Notes: generated by a model not told the origin, from the sequence alone. A DNA stretch of 7,129 nt from Lachnospiraceae bacterium (GCA_028695945.1 JAQVIB010000108.1:1-7129), one strand, 5' to 3'; numbered from the stretch's first letter, positions 1-6,235 are shown. Program-made: numbers and translations.

Positions 1-476
1 ATGCATAGTAGGTAATTTTTAGCTTCATTCGTGGTAAGTCCTGAAATTCTTTCAAGCTCACGCAAGTGCTTTTCATGAATTTCATGCACTTCTTCTTGCT
101 GTTTTTCTAATTACTCAACTTTTTTGTTAAGCTGGTCTTCCTTTTTTTCAAAAGAGTCTGCCTTTTTATCAAGGGTTTCTTCCTTTTGAACAAGCCTTCT
201 TTCTGTTCTTTGAAGCTCATTTCTTCTTTCTCTTACTTCTTTTTCCAATTCATTTTTTGTTTTTAAACTTTCTTCTTTCGCTTCTAATAAAATTTCTTTC
301 TTTTTGGCTTCAGCTTCTTTTTTAGATTCTTCAACTATTTTTTCCGCTCTGTTTTCGGCAACACCTATCTTTGCTTCTGCAATGTGCTTTCTATAGTTAA
401 AGCCTAATATTAAGCCTAATACCACTCCTATAACTCCAAAAATCAATTTCACAATTAATGGGTCTATGGGAAACAC
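1..476 (-). pseudogene. rny: Ribonuclease Y, 5' part, interrupted by an in-frame TAA
   Basis: RNase Y is the membrane-anchored endoribonuclease that starts mRNA decay in many Firmicutes. The N-terminus has one hydrophobic membrane segment (about residues 6-25) followed by the family hallmark YRKHIAEAKIG and a long charged coiled coil with RRNELQRTERRL and QKEETLDKK. The reading frame is stopped by TAA at 111-113. Translation of the same frame beyond it resumes perfectly as RNase Y (LEKQQEEVHEIHEKHLREL, then ERISGLTTNEAKNYLL) to the window edge, so the TAA replaces what is normally a Glu codon (GAA to TAA is one change). The KH and HD domains would lie outside the window. The start is unclear: GTG at 474-476 lies inside the Shine-Dalgarno sequence, while ATA at 465-467 is at ideal spacing. 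Identity is certain. Whether the gene is truly dead, or the stop is a sequence error, cannot be decided here. Confidence 0.85.
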
Positions 477-482
477 CTCCTT
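465..482 (-). promoter_or_regulatory. rny Shine-Dalgarno and ambiguous start
   Basis: The minus strand carries a nine-base perfect anti-SD match, AAGGAGGTG (474-482), followed by six bases and then ATA (465-467). The GTG forming the first possible start overlaps the SD, so a ribosome could not use both. The next in-frame GTG is more than 20 bases from the SD. By spacing, ATA is the expected start, either as a rare natural initiator or as a mutated ATG. Confidence 0.6.
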
Positions 483-501
483 ATCAATTTTTCAAAGTTC
501 A

Positions 502-513
502 TTTAACGTTAAA
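502..513. repeat. 12-bp perfect palindrome in rny 5' leader
   Basis: TTTAACGTTAAA is a perfect inverted repeat placed shortly downstream of the predicted rny transcription start, between the -10 box and the SD. It is in the right place for an operator, but AT-rich palindromes of this size also arise by chance and I recognise no regulator for it. Confidence 0.3.
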
Positions 514-526
514 ATACGCCTTTATA

Positions 527-555
527 ATTTTAAGTCTTTTCAACAAATATGTCAA
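527..555 (-). promoter_or_regulatory. Sigma-A type promoter for rny
   Basis: Reading the minus strand, a perfect TTGACA (550-555) is separated by 17 bases from TAAAAT (527-532), which matches the -10 consensus at five of six bases. It lies about 50 bases upstream of the rny SD and downstream of the gpr terminator, so rny is probably transcribed from here independently of gpr. Confidence 0.75.
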
Positions 556-640
556 GTGCATTTGATTGCTTTTTTACTCTTACATTGAATATTGCACAAA
601 AAACAGATGAATTGAAAACATATTATATAATTATGTATCA

Positions 641-670
641 AAAAAAGCCTATTATTGTATAGGCTTTTTT
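641..670 (-). terminator. Intrinsic terminator of gpr
   Basis: A perfect 12-bp inverted repeat (641-652 with 659-670), arms AAAAAAGCCTAT and its complement, encloses a six-base loop. On the minus strand the stem ends in a run of six T. It lies 30 bases after the gpr stop. The symmetry would let it work in both directions, but no plus-strand gene leads into it. Confidence 0.85.
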
Positions 671-699
671 ACGAAAAAATCACTTTTATAATTTATTTT

Positions 700-1722
700 T
701 TAACAGTTATAAATGCCCATATCCTCTATTTCTATTCCTGGATGAACAGCAGAGTTTATAGCATTTGCAATAATCCCTGATAATCTATCTATAACTGCAT
801 CTACTTCTTTAGGTGTAACAAACATGTTACCTGCATATGGGTCAAGCAAATCGTAAATAAGTTGATACCTCTCCTCACCCTCCATATTTTCTAACATTTG
901 GTAAAATTCTGTTCCTTTGTCTGCCGCCTCTTTCATTTGAGCAAGCATAGTATCCATAGTATCATTTACAAGAGTTGCCGCATCCACCACTGTAGGCACG
1001 CCAATGGCAATTACAGGCACACCTAGGGTTTCTTCATTAAGTGCCATACGTCTGTTTCCAACTCCAGCACCAGGACTTATACCAGTGTCGCTAAGTTGAA
1101 TTGTTGCATTAATTCTATTAAACCTCCTTGCAGCAAGGGCATCTATTGCAATAATCACATTAGGCTTCATTTTTTCTACTATTCCCTTAATTATTTCGCC
1201 TGTTTCTATTCCCGTAATACCCATTACACCAGGTGAAACTGCTGCAACTGGTCGAACTGCTCCATCAAGTTCCTTTGGCAGTGTGTTAAACATATGCCTT
1301 GTAACAAAAATTTTGCTGACAACTTTAGGCCCAAGGGCATCTGGTGTTATATTCCAATTTCCAAGTCCAACAATCAAAAAAACCGTATCCTCCTTTGCCT
1401 TAGATAGTTCTGTAATGCATTCCAGAAGTTTGTGGCTTATTTCTTGATGAGATGATACATCATTTTCTTTTAACTTCTCAGATTCAATAGTAATATAGTT
1501 TCCTTGTGGTTTGCCCATAGCCTTACTTCCGTTTTCATTTAAAATTTCCACATAAGTAATGCTCATTGTATCAGTTTCTTCATTTTTGACCACTATTCCG
1601 TCATCAATATCGCCATTTTGTTCCTTTATCATTTCTCTTGCCTCTATGGCAAGGTCAGTTCTTATAGAAAAATTCTGTTCTTTTTGTATATTTTCATTCT
1701 CATCTTCACGGTTTGTATCCAT
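700..1722 (-). CDS. gpr: GPR endopeptidase (germination protease)
   Basis: GPR is the aspartic-type protease (family A25) made in the forespore as an inactive zymogen. It starts degradation of the small acid-soluble spore proteins that coat DNA when the spore germinates. The 340-residue product has the family landmarks: SIRTDLAIEA near the N-terminus (the zymogen processing region, with cleavage expected after TD, about residue 23), GLGNWNITPDALGP (Asp128) and IDALAARR (Asp194), which match the two essential aspartates known in the Bacillus enzyme, plus the ISPGAGVGNRR segment. Length is close to the family norm of about 325-370. ATG at 1720-1722 is preceded by GGAGGG at good spacing. A terminator follows directly, so it looks monocistronic; spoIIP, often next to gpr in other spore formers, is not downstream here. 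Forespore sigma-G control is expected from the family, but I could not find a convincing sigma-G promoter. Confidence 0.96.
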   Translation of the reverse strand: MDTNREDENENIQKEQNFSIRTDLAIEAREMIKEQNGDIDDGIVVKNEETDTMSITYVEILNENGSKAMGKPQGNYITIESEKLKENDVSSHQEISHKLLECITELSKAKEDTVFLIVGLGNWNITPDALGPKVVSKIFVTRHMFNTLPKELDGAVRPVAAVSPGVMGITGIETGEIIKGIVEKMKPNVIIAIDALAARRFNRINATIQLSDTGISPGAGVGNRRMALNEETLGVPVIAIGVPTVVDAATLVNDTMDTMLAQMKEAADKGTEFYQMLENMEGEERYQLIYDLLDPYAGNMFVTPKEVDAVIDRLSGIIANAINSAVHPGIEIEDMGIYNC

Positions 1723-1893
1723 ATTTGCCCTCCGCTGTTCATATATATTCTTTAAAAATATCTTGTGCCTATTTTCTGCAATGGATACACAATATATACC
1801 ACAAACAAGTTAAATATTTATTCATTTTTTTTATTATATACACGCACTGTTTTTGTTTAACATTCATATTCTGTTAAATGTACCGTTCATATC

Positions 1894-1908
1894 GGAGGTG
1901 CTGTTTTG
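1894..1908 (+). promoter_or_regulatory. Ribosome binding site fixing the TTG start of sigK
   Basis: GGAGGTG at 1894-1900 lies at the usual distance before TTG at 1906-1908. Going upstream in the same frame there is no ATG, GTG or TTG before the TAA at 1858-1860. A longer N-terminus is therefore excluded, which decides that the protein has no hydrophobic pro-sequence. Confidence 0.85.
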
Positions 1909-2577
1909 TCTAACCAATCGGGATCATTCATTAACTATTCCTACACAAGCGGCGGTTCATTTACCCAACCACTTTCACCCGAGGAAGAGAAAAAATACCT
2001 TAAGCTTTATGCCGATGGCGATACCGATGCCAAGAATATACTAATTGAAAAAAATCTTAGGCTTGTAGCCCACGTAGCAAAAAAATACTCTGCCGCCTGC
2101 AAAGACAGCGAAGATTTAATCTCAATAGGTACAATCGGGCTTATAAAAGGCATAACATCCTTCGACATTGAGCGAAATACAAGGTTAGCAACATATGCCG
2201 CCAGATGTATTGAAAATGAAATTTTAATGCACCTACGCTCTTCAAAAAAATATATGAATGACCTTTACCTTCAAGACCCAATAAGTAATGATAAAGAAGG
2301 CAACGAAATAACAATTTTGGATATAATAAGCCAAAAAGAAGATACCGTAAGCGACACCGCAGACCTAAGCTTTGATATTGGCAGTTTGTACAAAAACCTT
2401 AAAAGTCAGCTTACTCCTAGAGAGAAGATGGTGCTAGAAATGCGTTACGGACTTGGTGGCAGAGAAGAGATTACACAAAGGGAAATTGCAAAAATGCTGG
2501 GAATTTCCCGCAGTTATGTAAGCCGGATAGAGAAAAGAGCAATAAATAAATTGCATGAAGTAATGTGTATTGAATAA
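1906..2577 (+). CDS. sigK: RNA polymerase sporulation sigma factor SigK
   Basis: A sigma-70 family factor of 223 residues that matches sigma-K, the last mother-cell sigma factor of sporulation, which drives coat and cortex genes. Diagnostic segments are FTQPLSPEEEKKYL (20-32), region 2 with NLRLVAHVAKKY and DLISIGTIGLIKGI (about 47-112), AARCIENEILMHLR (98-111), and region 4 with the helix-turn-helix TQREIAKMLGISRSYVSRIEKR (190-211). The gene is continuous, with no skin-type element as found in sigK of Bacillus subtilis or Clostridioides difficile. The first 19 residues are polar (Ser, Asn, Tyr, Gly rich), with none of the hydrophobic pro-sequence that keeps pro-sigma-K membrane-bound in Bacillus; C. 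difficile SigK is known to lack it too. It is divergent from gpr and convergent with rpsT. Sigma-E control is expected from the family, but I see no clear sigma-E promoter. SigE is a less likely identity, since the N-terminal junction is K-like. Confidence 0.92.
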   Translation: MSNQSGSFINYSYTSGGSFTQPLSPEEEKKYLKLYADGDTDAKNILIEKNLRLVAHVAKKYSAACKDSEDLISIGTIGLIKGITSFDIERNTRLATYAARCIENEILMHLRSSKKYMNDLYLQDPISNDKEGNEITILDIISQKEDTVSDTADLSFDIGSLYKNLKSQLTPREKMVLEMRYGLGGREEITQREIAKMLGISRSYVSRIEKRAINKLHEVMCIE

Positions 2578-2593
2578 TTCTAAAATTTAACGT

Positions 2594-2622
2594 AAAAAAG
2601 AGCCGAAGGAAAATTCCTCGGC
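2594..2622 (-). terminator. Intrinsic terminator after rpsT
   Basis: On the minus strand an inverted repeat (2614-2622 with 2602-2611, one bulged base, arms GCCGAGGAA and TTCCTTCGGC) is followed by CTTTTTT. It lies about 20 bases after the rpsT stop and ends the infC-rpmI-rplT-rpsT transcript. On the plus strand the hairpin has no T run, so it is a poorer terminator for sigK. Confidence 0.8.
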
Positions 2623-2640
2623 CCCTACATAGTCTAAAAA

Positions 2641-2901
2641 TTAAAGTGCAGTTACAAGTCTTGTAAGGCTTGATTTCTTTCTTGCACAGCTGTTCTTTTT
2701 GATAATACCTTTAGCGTAAGCTTTATCAATAGATGAAATAGCCGCCTTTAAAGCAACTTCTGCAGCAGCCTTATCTTTAGCCTCAACAGCCATTACAACT
2801 TTCTTAATGGATGTTTTTGTGCTTGATTTAATCATTTTGTTAATCAATGTTTTCTTTGCGATTACTTTAACTCTTTTTTTTGCGGATTTGATATTTGCCA
2901 C
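2641..2901 (-). CDS. rpsT: 30S ribosomal protein S20
   Basis: S20 is a small basic helical protein that binds 16S rRNA early in 30S assembly. The 86-residue product has the family N-terminus MANIKSAKKRVKV, the Lys-rich helices, and the conserved C-terminal AKGIIKKNSCARKKSSLTRLV. Length is normal (83-90). The start is GTG at 2899-2901, preceded by AGGAGG at eight bases. It lies only 48 bases after rplT with no obvious promoter or terminator between, so it probably shares the infC transcript. rpsT is usually a separate gene, often near gpr in Firmicutes; here gpr lies further on, with sigK in between. Confidence 0.97.
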   Translation of the reverse strand: MANIKSAKKRVKVIAKKTLINKMIKSSTKTSIKKVVMAVEAKDKAAAEVALKAAISSIDKAYAKGIIKKNSCARKKSSLTRLVTAL

Positions 2902-2949
2902 GTGTTTTTCCTCCTAATCAAAATCTATATAAATAGTTTCCTAATGTTC

Positions 2950-3306
2950 TTAGTTTAATTTAGCTTTAGCTGCATCTACTAATTTAGTAAATCCTGCTGC
3001 ATCTGAAATAGCTAAATCTGCAAGCATCTTTCTGTTGATGTTGATGTCTGCAAGCTTTAATCCGTGCATTAACTGGCTGTAAGAAATTTTGTTAATTCTA
3101 GCAGCTGCGTTAATTCTTGTAATCCAAAGACTTCTATATTCTCTCTTAGTCTGTTTTCTACCTGCGAATGCATAAGCCATTGCTTTCATTACAGACTGTT
3201 TAGCTGTTCTGTACTGCTTGCTTCTTGCTCCACGGTAACCTCTTGCTAATTTTAATATCTTTTTATGTTTTTTTCTTGCGTTAAGCGCGCCTTTAACTCT
3301 TGCCAT
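2950..3306 (-). CDS. rplT: 50S ribosomal protein L20
   Basis: L20 binds 23S rRNA early in 50S assembly and in Firmicutes also represses its own operon by binding the infC leader. The 118-residue product is full length, with MARVKGALNARKKHKKILK, the basic GYRGARSKQYRTAKQ segment, YAFAGRKQTKREYRSLWITRINAA, and the C-terminal globular domain (YSQLMHGLKLADININRKMLADLA) that in other species carries the RNA-binding repressor activity. ATG at 3304-3306 is preceded by AGGAGG. It lies 32 bases after rpmI and is the third gene of the IF3 operon. Confidence 0.98.
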   Translation of the reverse strand: MARVKGALNARKKHKKILKLARGYRGARSKQYRTAKQSVMKAMAYAFAGRKQTKREYRSLWITRINAAARINKISYSQLMHGLKLADININRKMLADLAISDAAGFTKLVDAAKAKLN

Positions 3307-3338
3307 TATAAAACTCCTCCTATCCTATATTCTCGGTA

Positions 3339-3539
3339 TTAAGCGTAAGGTAATAATTTCTTCTTAATGCTGTTTAAAACAGTCTTGTCTGTCAAAGTTG
3401 CTTTTCTTAAGTTTCTCTTTCTCTTAGTTGATTTTTTACCAAGAATATGCTGAGTATTAGCTTTATGTCTTTTAAGCTGACCTGTTCCTGTCACTTTGAA
3501 ACGCTTTGCAACTGCTTTTTTAGTTTTTAATTTAGGCAT
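3339..3539 (-). CDS. rpmI: 50S ribosomal protein L35
   Basis: L35 is a small, very basic protein of the large ribosomal subunit. The 66-residue product has the family pattern MPKLKTKKAVAKRFKVTG at the start, the HKANTQHILGKKSTKRKR segment in the middle, and the KKLLPYA end. Length matches the usual 64-66. ATG at 3537-3539 has AAGGAGG upstream. It sits 36 bases after infC and before rplT, the conserved infC-rpmI-rplT order. Confidence 0.98.
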   Translation of the reverse strand: MPKLKTKKAVAKRFKVTGTGQLKRHKANTQHILGKKSTKRKRNLRKATLTDKTVLNSIKKKLLPYA

Positions 3540-3575
3540 AATTATTTATCCTCCTTGTTATCTATAAGTTTTTTA

Positions 3576-4082
3576 TCATGCTTTTGGGGCAAGGAACATT
3601 ACAAGGCTTCTTGCTTCCATTTTCGGTGCTTTGTCAACCACACCATACTCAGAAATATCATTAGCGAAACTTTCAAGTATAGTTACAGCTGTTTTTTGAT
3701 GTCCAATTTCACGGCCTCTAAAACGGATAGAAACCTTAACCTTATCTCCGTCTTTAAGAAATTCAATTGCTTTTTTCACCTTAACTTGAACATCGTGTGT
3801 ATCAATACTTGGAGACAAGCGTAATTCCTTAATATCTACGGTTTTCTGTTTCTTTTTAGCTTCTTTTTCTTTTTTCGCTTGGTCAAATCTGAACTTTCCG
3901 TAATCCATAATTCTGCACACAGGTGGTTTGGCTGTTGGCGCTATTTTAACTAAATCCAAGCGCTTTTCATCCGCCAACTTTTGGGCATCTCTTGATGAAA
4001 CGATTCCAAGCTGACCTCCGTCATCGTCGATAAGTCTTACTTCTTTGTCTCTAATCTGTTCGTTAATCATTAACTCAGTAAT
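3576..4082 (-). CDS. infC: Translation initiation factor IF-3 (AUU start)
   Basis: IF-3 binds the 30S subunit, checks start-codon pairing and prevents early subunit joining. The protein begins, as read from the AUU codon, (M)TELMINEQIRDKEVRLID, then the N-domain, the APTAKPPVCRIMDYGKFRF linker region with a Lys-rich helix, and the C-domain with LSPSIDTHD and IRFRGREIGHQ, ending MFLAPKA. The start is ATT at 4080-4082: an AGGAGG lies nine bases before it, the protein is then 168 residues like other IF-3s, and the next ATG is 21 bases from the SD. The ATG at 4113-4115 is upstream of the SD and cannot be served by it. IF-3 discriminates against AUU starts, so this gives negative feedback on infC, as known in E. 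coli. It is the first gene of the operon with rpmI, rplT and probably rpsT, behind an L20-type leader. Confidence 0.95.
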   Translation of the reverse strand: MTELMINEQIRDKEVRLIDDDGGQLGIVSSRDAQKLADEKRLDLVKIAPTAKPPVCRIMDYGKFRFDQAKKEKEAKKKQKTVDIKELRLSPSIDTHDVQVKVKKAIEFLKDGDKVKVSIRFRGREIGHQKTAVTILESFANDISEYGVVDKAPKMEARSLVMFLAPKA

Positions 4083-4097
4083 GGCACTGCACCTCCT
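4080..4097 (-). promoter_or_regulatory. infC ribosome binding site and AUU start
   Basis: AGGAGG at 4092-4097 on the minus strand is followed by nine bases and ATT at 4080-4082. No ATG, GTG or TTG lies in frame at a usable distance. AUU is the classical infC initiator and makes infC translation sensitive to the IF-3 level. Confidence 0.85.
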
Positions 4098-4261
4098 AAA
4101 ATAATATACATTCACTCTTTTTCAAAAATAAAAAAGTGGATAGAAATCTATCCACTCTAAAATACACACAAATTGCTGTTTAAACCAACAAAAAGCTTTA
4201 AGTATTAACCTTTAGCAGCATACACCGCAAGGTGAGAAGTGGATACTTCTACTTTGTTACC
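4098..4261 (-). ncRNA. L20-type leader (infC-rpmI-rplT attenuator)
   Basis: This untranslated leader between promoter and infC resembles the Firmicutes L20 leader, which ends transcription when free L20 accumulates. Visible elements in transcript order are a local hairpin AGAAGT/ACTTCT with a four-base loop (4250-4235), a small CACC/GGTG hairpin next to it, a long-range TGCTG with CAGCA pairing, and an intrinsic terminator (4156-4124). The bases TATCCACT at 4245-4238 are exactly complementary to AGTGGATA, the 5' arm of that terminator. The early segment can therefore act as an anti-terminator, unless held in the local hairpin. The pairings are read from the sequence; control by L20 is inferred from the family. 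Confidence 0.8.
4124..4156 (-). terminator. Leader terminator (attenuator) before infC
   Basis: A perfect 10-bp stem, AGTGGATAGA with TCTATCCACT (4156-4147 and 4144-4135), is followed on the minus strand by TTTTTATTTTT. It stands about 27 bases upstream of the infC SD, within the transcript and not after a gene, so it must be conditional for the operon to be expressed. Confidence 0.88.
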
Positions 4262-4267
4262 TATGGA

Positions 4268-4296
4268 AGTATACCACACAACAGCACCTTAGTCAA
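4268..4296 (-). promoter_or_regulatory. Sigma-A type promoter of the infC operon
   Basis: On the minus strand TTGACT (4291-4296) and TATACT (4268-4273) are 17 bases apart, each one base from consensus. The start would be near 4261, directly before the L20 leader. It lies just after the thrS stop. I see no GC-rich terminator between thrS and this promoter, so some transcripts from thrS may also read into the leader. Confidence 0.85.
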
Positions 4297-4327
4297 CAGC
4301 TTTTTAACATTTTCTAAATATGTTTAA

Positions 4328-6235
4328 TCAACGTTTCCTTGTTTTAACTTCTTCAATAATTCTTGCAATAACTTCACTTAAATCTTTCTGACCCTCGTCT
4401 CCGTCTACACGGCTTCTAAGTGAAACTTTATTTGCTTCCAAATCTTTTTCACCAACTACAACAATGTAAGGCACTCTTTCATTTCTTGCCTCTCTAACTC
4501 TATAGACAATTTTTTCTGCTCTGTAGTCGGTTTCTGTTCTTATGCCCGCTTCAGTAAGTTCATCAGCAACTTTTTTAGCATATTCTTCAAATTTTTCAGA
4601 AATAGGAAGCACCTTTACCTGAACAGGTGCAAGCCATGTAGGGAACTGCCCTGCAAAATGCTCAATTAAAATACCAATAAATCTTTCAATTGAACCAAAG
4701 CATACACGGTGAATCATTACAGGACGTTTTTTTGTACCATCTTTGTCTGTATATTCAAGTTCAAAACGTTCAGGCATCTGCATATCAAGCTGAATTGTTC
4801 CGCACTGCCATGTTCTTCCAATGCTGTCTTCAAGATGGAAATCAATTTTAGGGCCATAGAATGCACCGTCACCTTCATTAACAACATAATCCATTCCCAT
4901 GTCTTCCAAAGCACCTCTTAAACCATCTGTTGCAATTTCCCAGTCTTCATCACTACCCATGCTGTCTTCAGGCTTTGTTGAAAGTTCAACATGGTATTTG
5001 AAACCAAAAAGCTGATAAACGCTGTCAATAAGCTTAACAACACCTTTAATTTCATCCTTTATTTGGTCTTGTGTCATAAAAATATGTGCATCATCCTGTG
5101 TAAAACAACGCACACGCATAAGCCCGTGAAGTGCTCCAGATTTTTCGTGGCGATGAACCAATCCAAGTTCGCCAACCCTTAAAGGTAAATCTCTGTAGGA
5201 ATGCATTTCCTGCTTATAAACCAACATACCGCCGGGACAGTTCATAGGTTTAATTGAGTGTTCTACATCGTCAATTGAAGTTGTGTACATGTTGTCTTTA
5301 TAGTGGTCCCAGTGACCGCTTCTTTCCCAAAGCTGTCTGTTAAGTATAATAGGTGTTGAAATTTCAACATAACCAGCTTTTTTGTGTATTTCTCTCCAAT
5401 ACTCAATAAGAGTATTTTTAATAATCATACCATTTGGCAAAAAGAATGGAAAGCCCTGCCCTTCATCAAGAAGAGCGAATAATTTCAATTCTTTGCCAAG
5501 CTTTCTATGGTCACGCTTTTTAGCTTCCTCAAGCATTGTAAGGTAAGCCTCAAGGTCACTTGCCTTAGTGTAGGCTGTTCCGTAAATTCTGGAAAGCATT
5601 TTATTTTTCTCGCTGCCTCTCCAGTAAGCACCAGCAACACTCATAAGCTTAACTGCTTTAACATTTTTTGTACTTAAAAGGTGTGGCCCGGCACAAAGGT
5701 CAGTAAATTCACCCTGCTGATAGAAGGAAATTTCTGCATCCTCTGGTAAATCTTCAATAAGCTCTACTTTATAAGGTTCTTCTCTTTCCTTCATAAATTT
5801 AATAGCTTCATCTCTTGGCATTGTAAAACGCTCAAGCTCTATATTTTCTTTGGCAATTCTTTTCATTTCTGCTTCAATTGCCTCTAATTCTTCATGCGTA
5901 AAAGGTGTTTCTCTATCAAAATCATAGTAAAAACCATCTGAAATAGATGGTCCAATTGCAAGCTTTGTTTCAGGGAAAAGACGTTTAATAGCTTGTGCCA
6001 TCATGTGGCTGGCTGTGTGGCGGAACGCTTTCTTGCCGTCTTCATCGTCAAATGTGCAAATTGCAACCTCCGAATCCTTATCCACAACAAAACGTAAATC
6101 CTGCACATGACCGTCAACAATACCACAACAAGCATTTCTTGCAAGACCCTCACTAATATTTTTTGCAATTTCATTTACAGTTACAGCCTTATCAAACTCC
6201 TTAACAACGCCGTCTTTAAGAGTTACTTTAATCAT
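4328..6235 (-). CDS. thrS: Threonine-tRNA ligase
   Basis: Class II aminoacyl-tRNA synthetase that charges tRNA-Thr in the cytosol. The 635 residues show the full bacterial layout: TGS domain (1-62), editing domain with HTASH (His73, His77) and DLCAGPH (Cys181, His185), catalytic core with zinc ligands Cys333 (NCPGG), His384 (DDAHIF) and His509, class II motif 2 around RHEKSGALHGLMRVRCF, motif 3 HRVCFGSIERF, and the C-terminal anticodon-binding domain from about 535. ATG at 6233-6235 is chosen because AAAGGAG lies eight bases before it and MIKVTLKDG is the usual start. A longer frame reaches 6382 but would translate the T-box terminator. It is followed at short distance by the infC operon, a common Firmicutes neighbour. 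Expression is controlled by the T-box leader described separately. Confidence 0.97.
   Translation of the reverse strand: MIKVTLKDGVVKEFDKAVTVNEIAKNISEGLARNACCGIVDGHVQDLRFVVDKDSEVAICTFDDEDGKKAFRHTASHMMAQAIKRLFPETKLAIGPSISDGFYYDFDRETPFTHEELEAIEAEMKRIAKENIELERFTMPRDEAIKFMKEREEPYKVELIEDLPEDAEISFYQQGEFTDLCAGPHLLSTKNVKAVKLMSVAGAYWRGSEKNKMLSRIYGTAYTKASDLEAYLTMLEEAKKRDHRKLGKELKLFALLDEGQGFPFFLPNGMIIKNTLIEYWREIHKKAGYVEISTPIILNRQLWERSGHWDHYKDNMYTTSIDDVEHSIKPMNCPGGMLVYKQEMHSYRDLPLRVGELGLVHRHEKSGALHGLMRVRCFTQDDAHIFMTQDQIKDEIKGVVKLIDSVYQLFGFKYHVELSTKPEDSMGSDEDWEIATDGLRGALEDMGMDYVVNEGDGAFYGPKIDFHLEDSIGRTWQCGTIQLDMQMPERFELEYTDKDGTKKRPVMIHRVCFGSIERFIGILIEHFAGQFPTWLAPVQVKVLPISEKFEEYAKKVADELTEAGIRTETDYRAEKIVYRVREARNERVPYIVVVGEKDLEANKVSLRSRVDGDEGQKDLSEVIARIIEEVKTRKR

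Noticed and set aside
111..113. TAA read as an amino acid in this organism
   Set aside because: gpr, sigK, rplT and rpsT all end in TAA where their families end, so TAA is a normal stop here.
1559..1813. Plus-strand open frame of 84 codons
   Set aside because: It is a Ser/Phe-rich shadow of the 5' part of gpr, with no recognisable domain.
1723..1905. Sigma-G promoter for gpr or sigma-E promoter for sigK
   Set aside because: Several AT-rich partial matches exist (for example TGAATA on the minus strand, and ATATT with ATACA on the plus strand), but the spacings are wrong or the -10 match is poor.
4083..4115. ATG start of infC at 4113-4115
   Set aside because: This ATG is upstream of the SD and the added residues are not part of IF-3; the ATT at 4082 fits spacing and length.
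4297..4327. Terminator between thrS and the infC promoter
   Set aside because: Only a weak, AT-only imperfect repeat is present; there is no GC stem with a T run.
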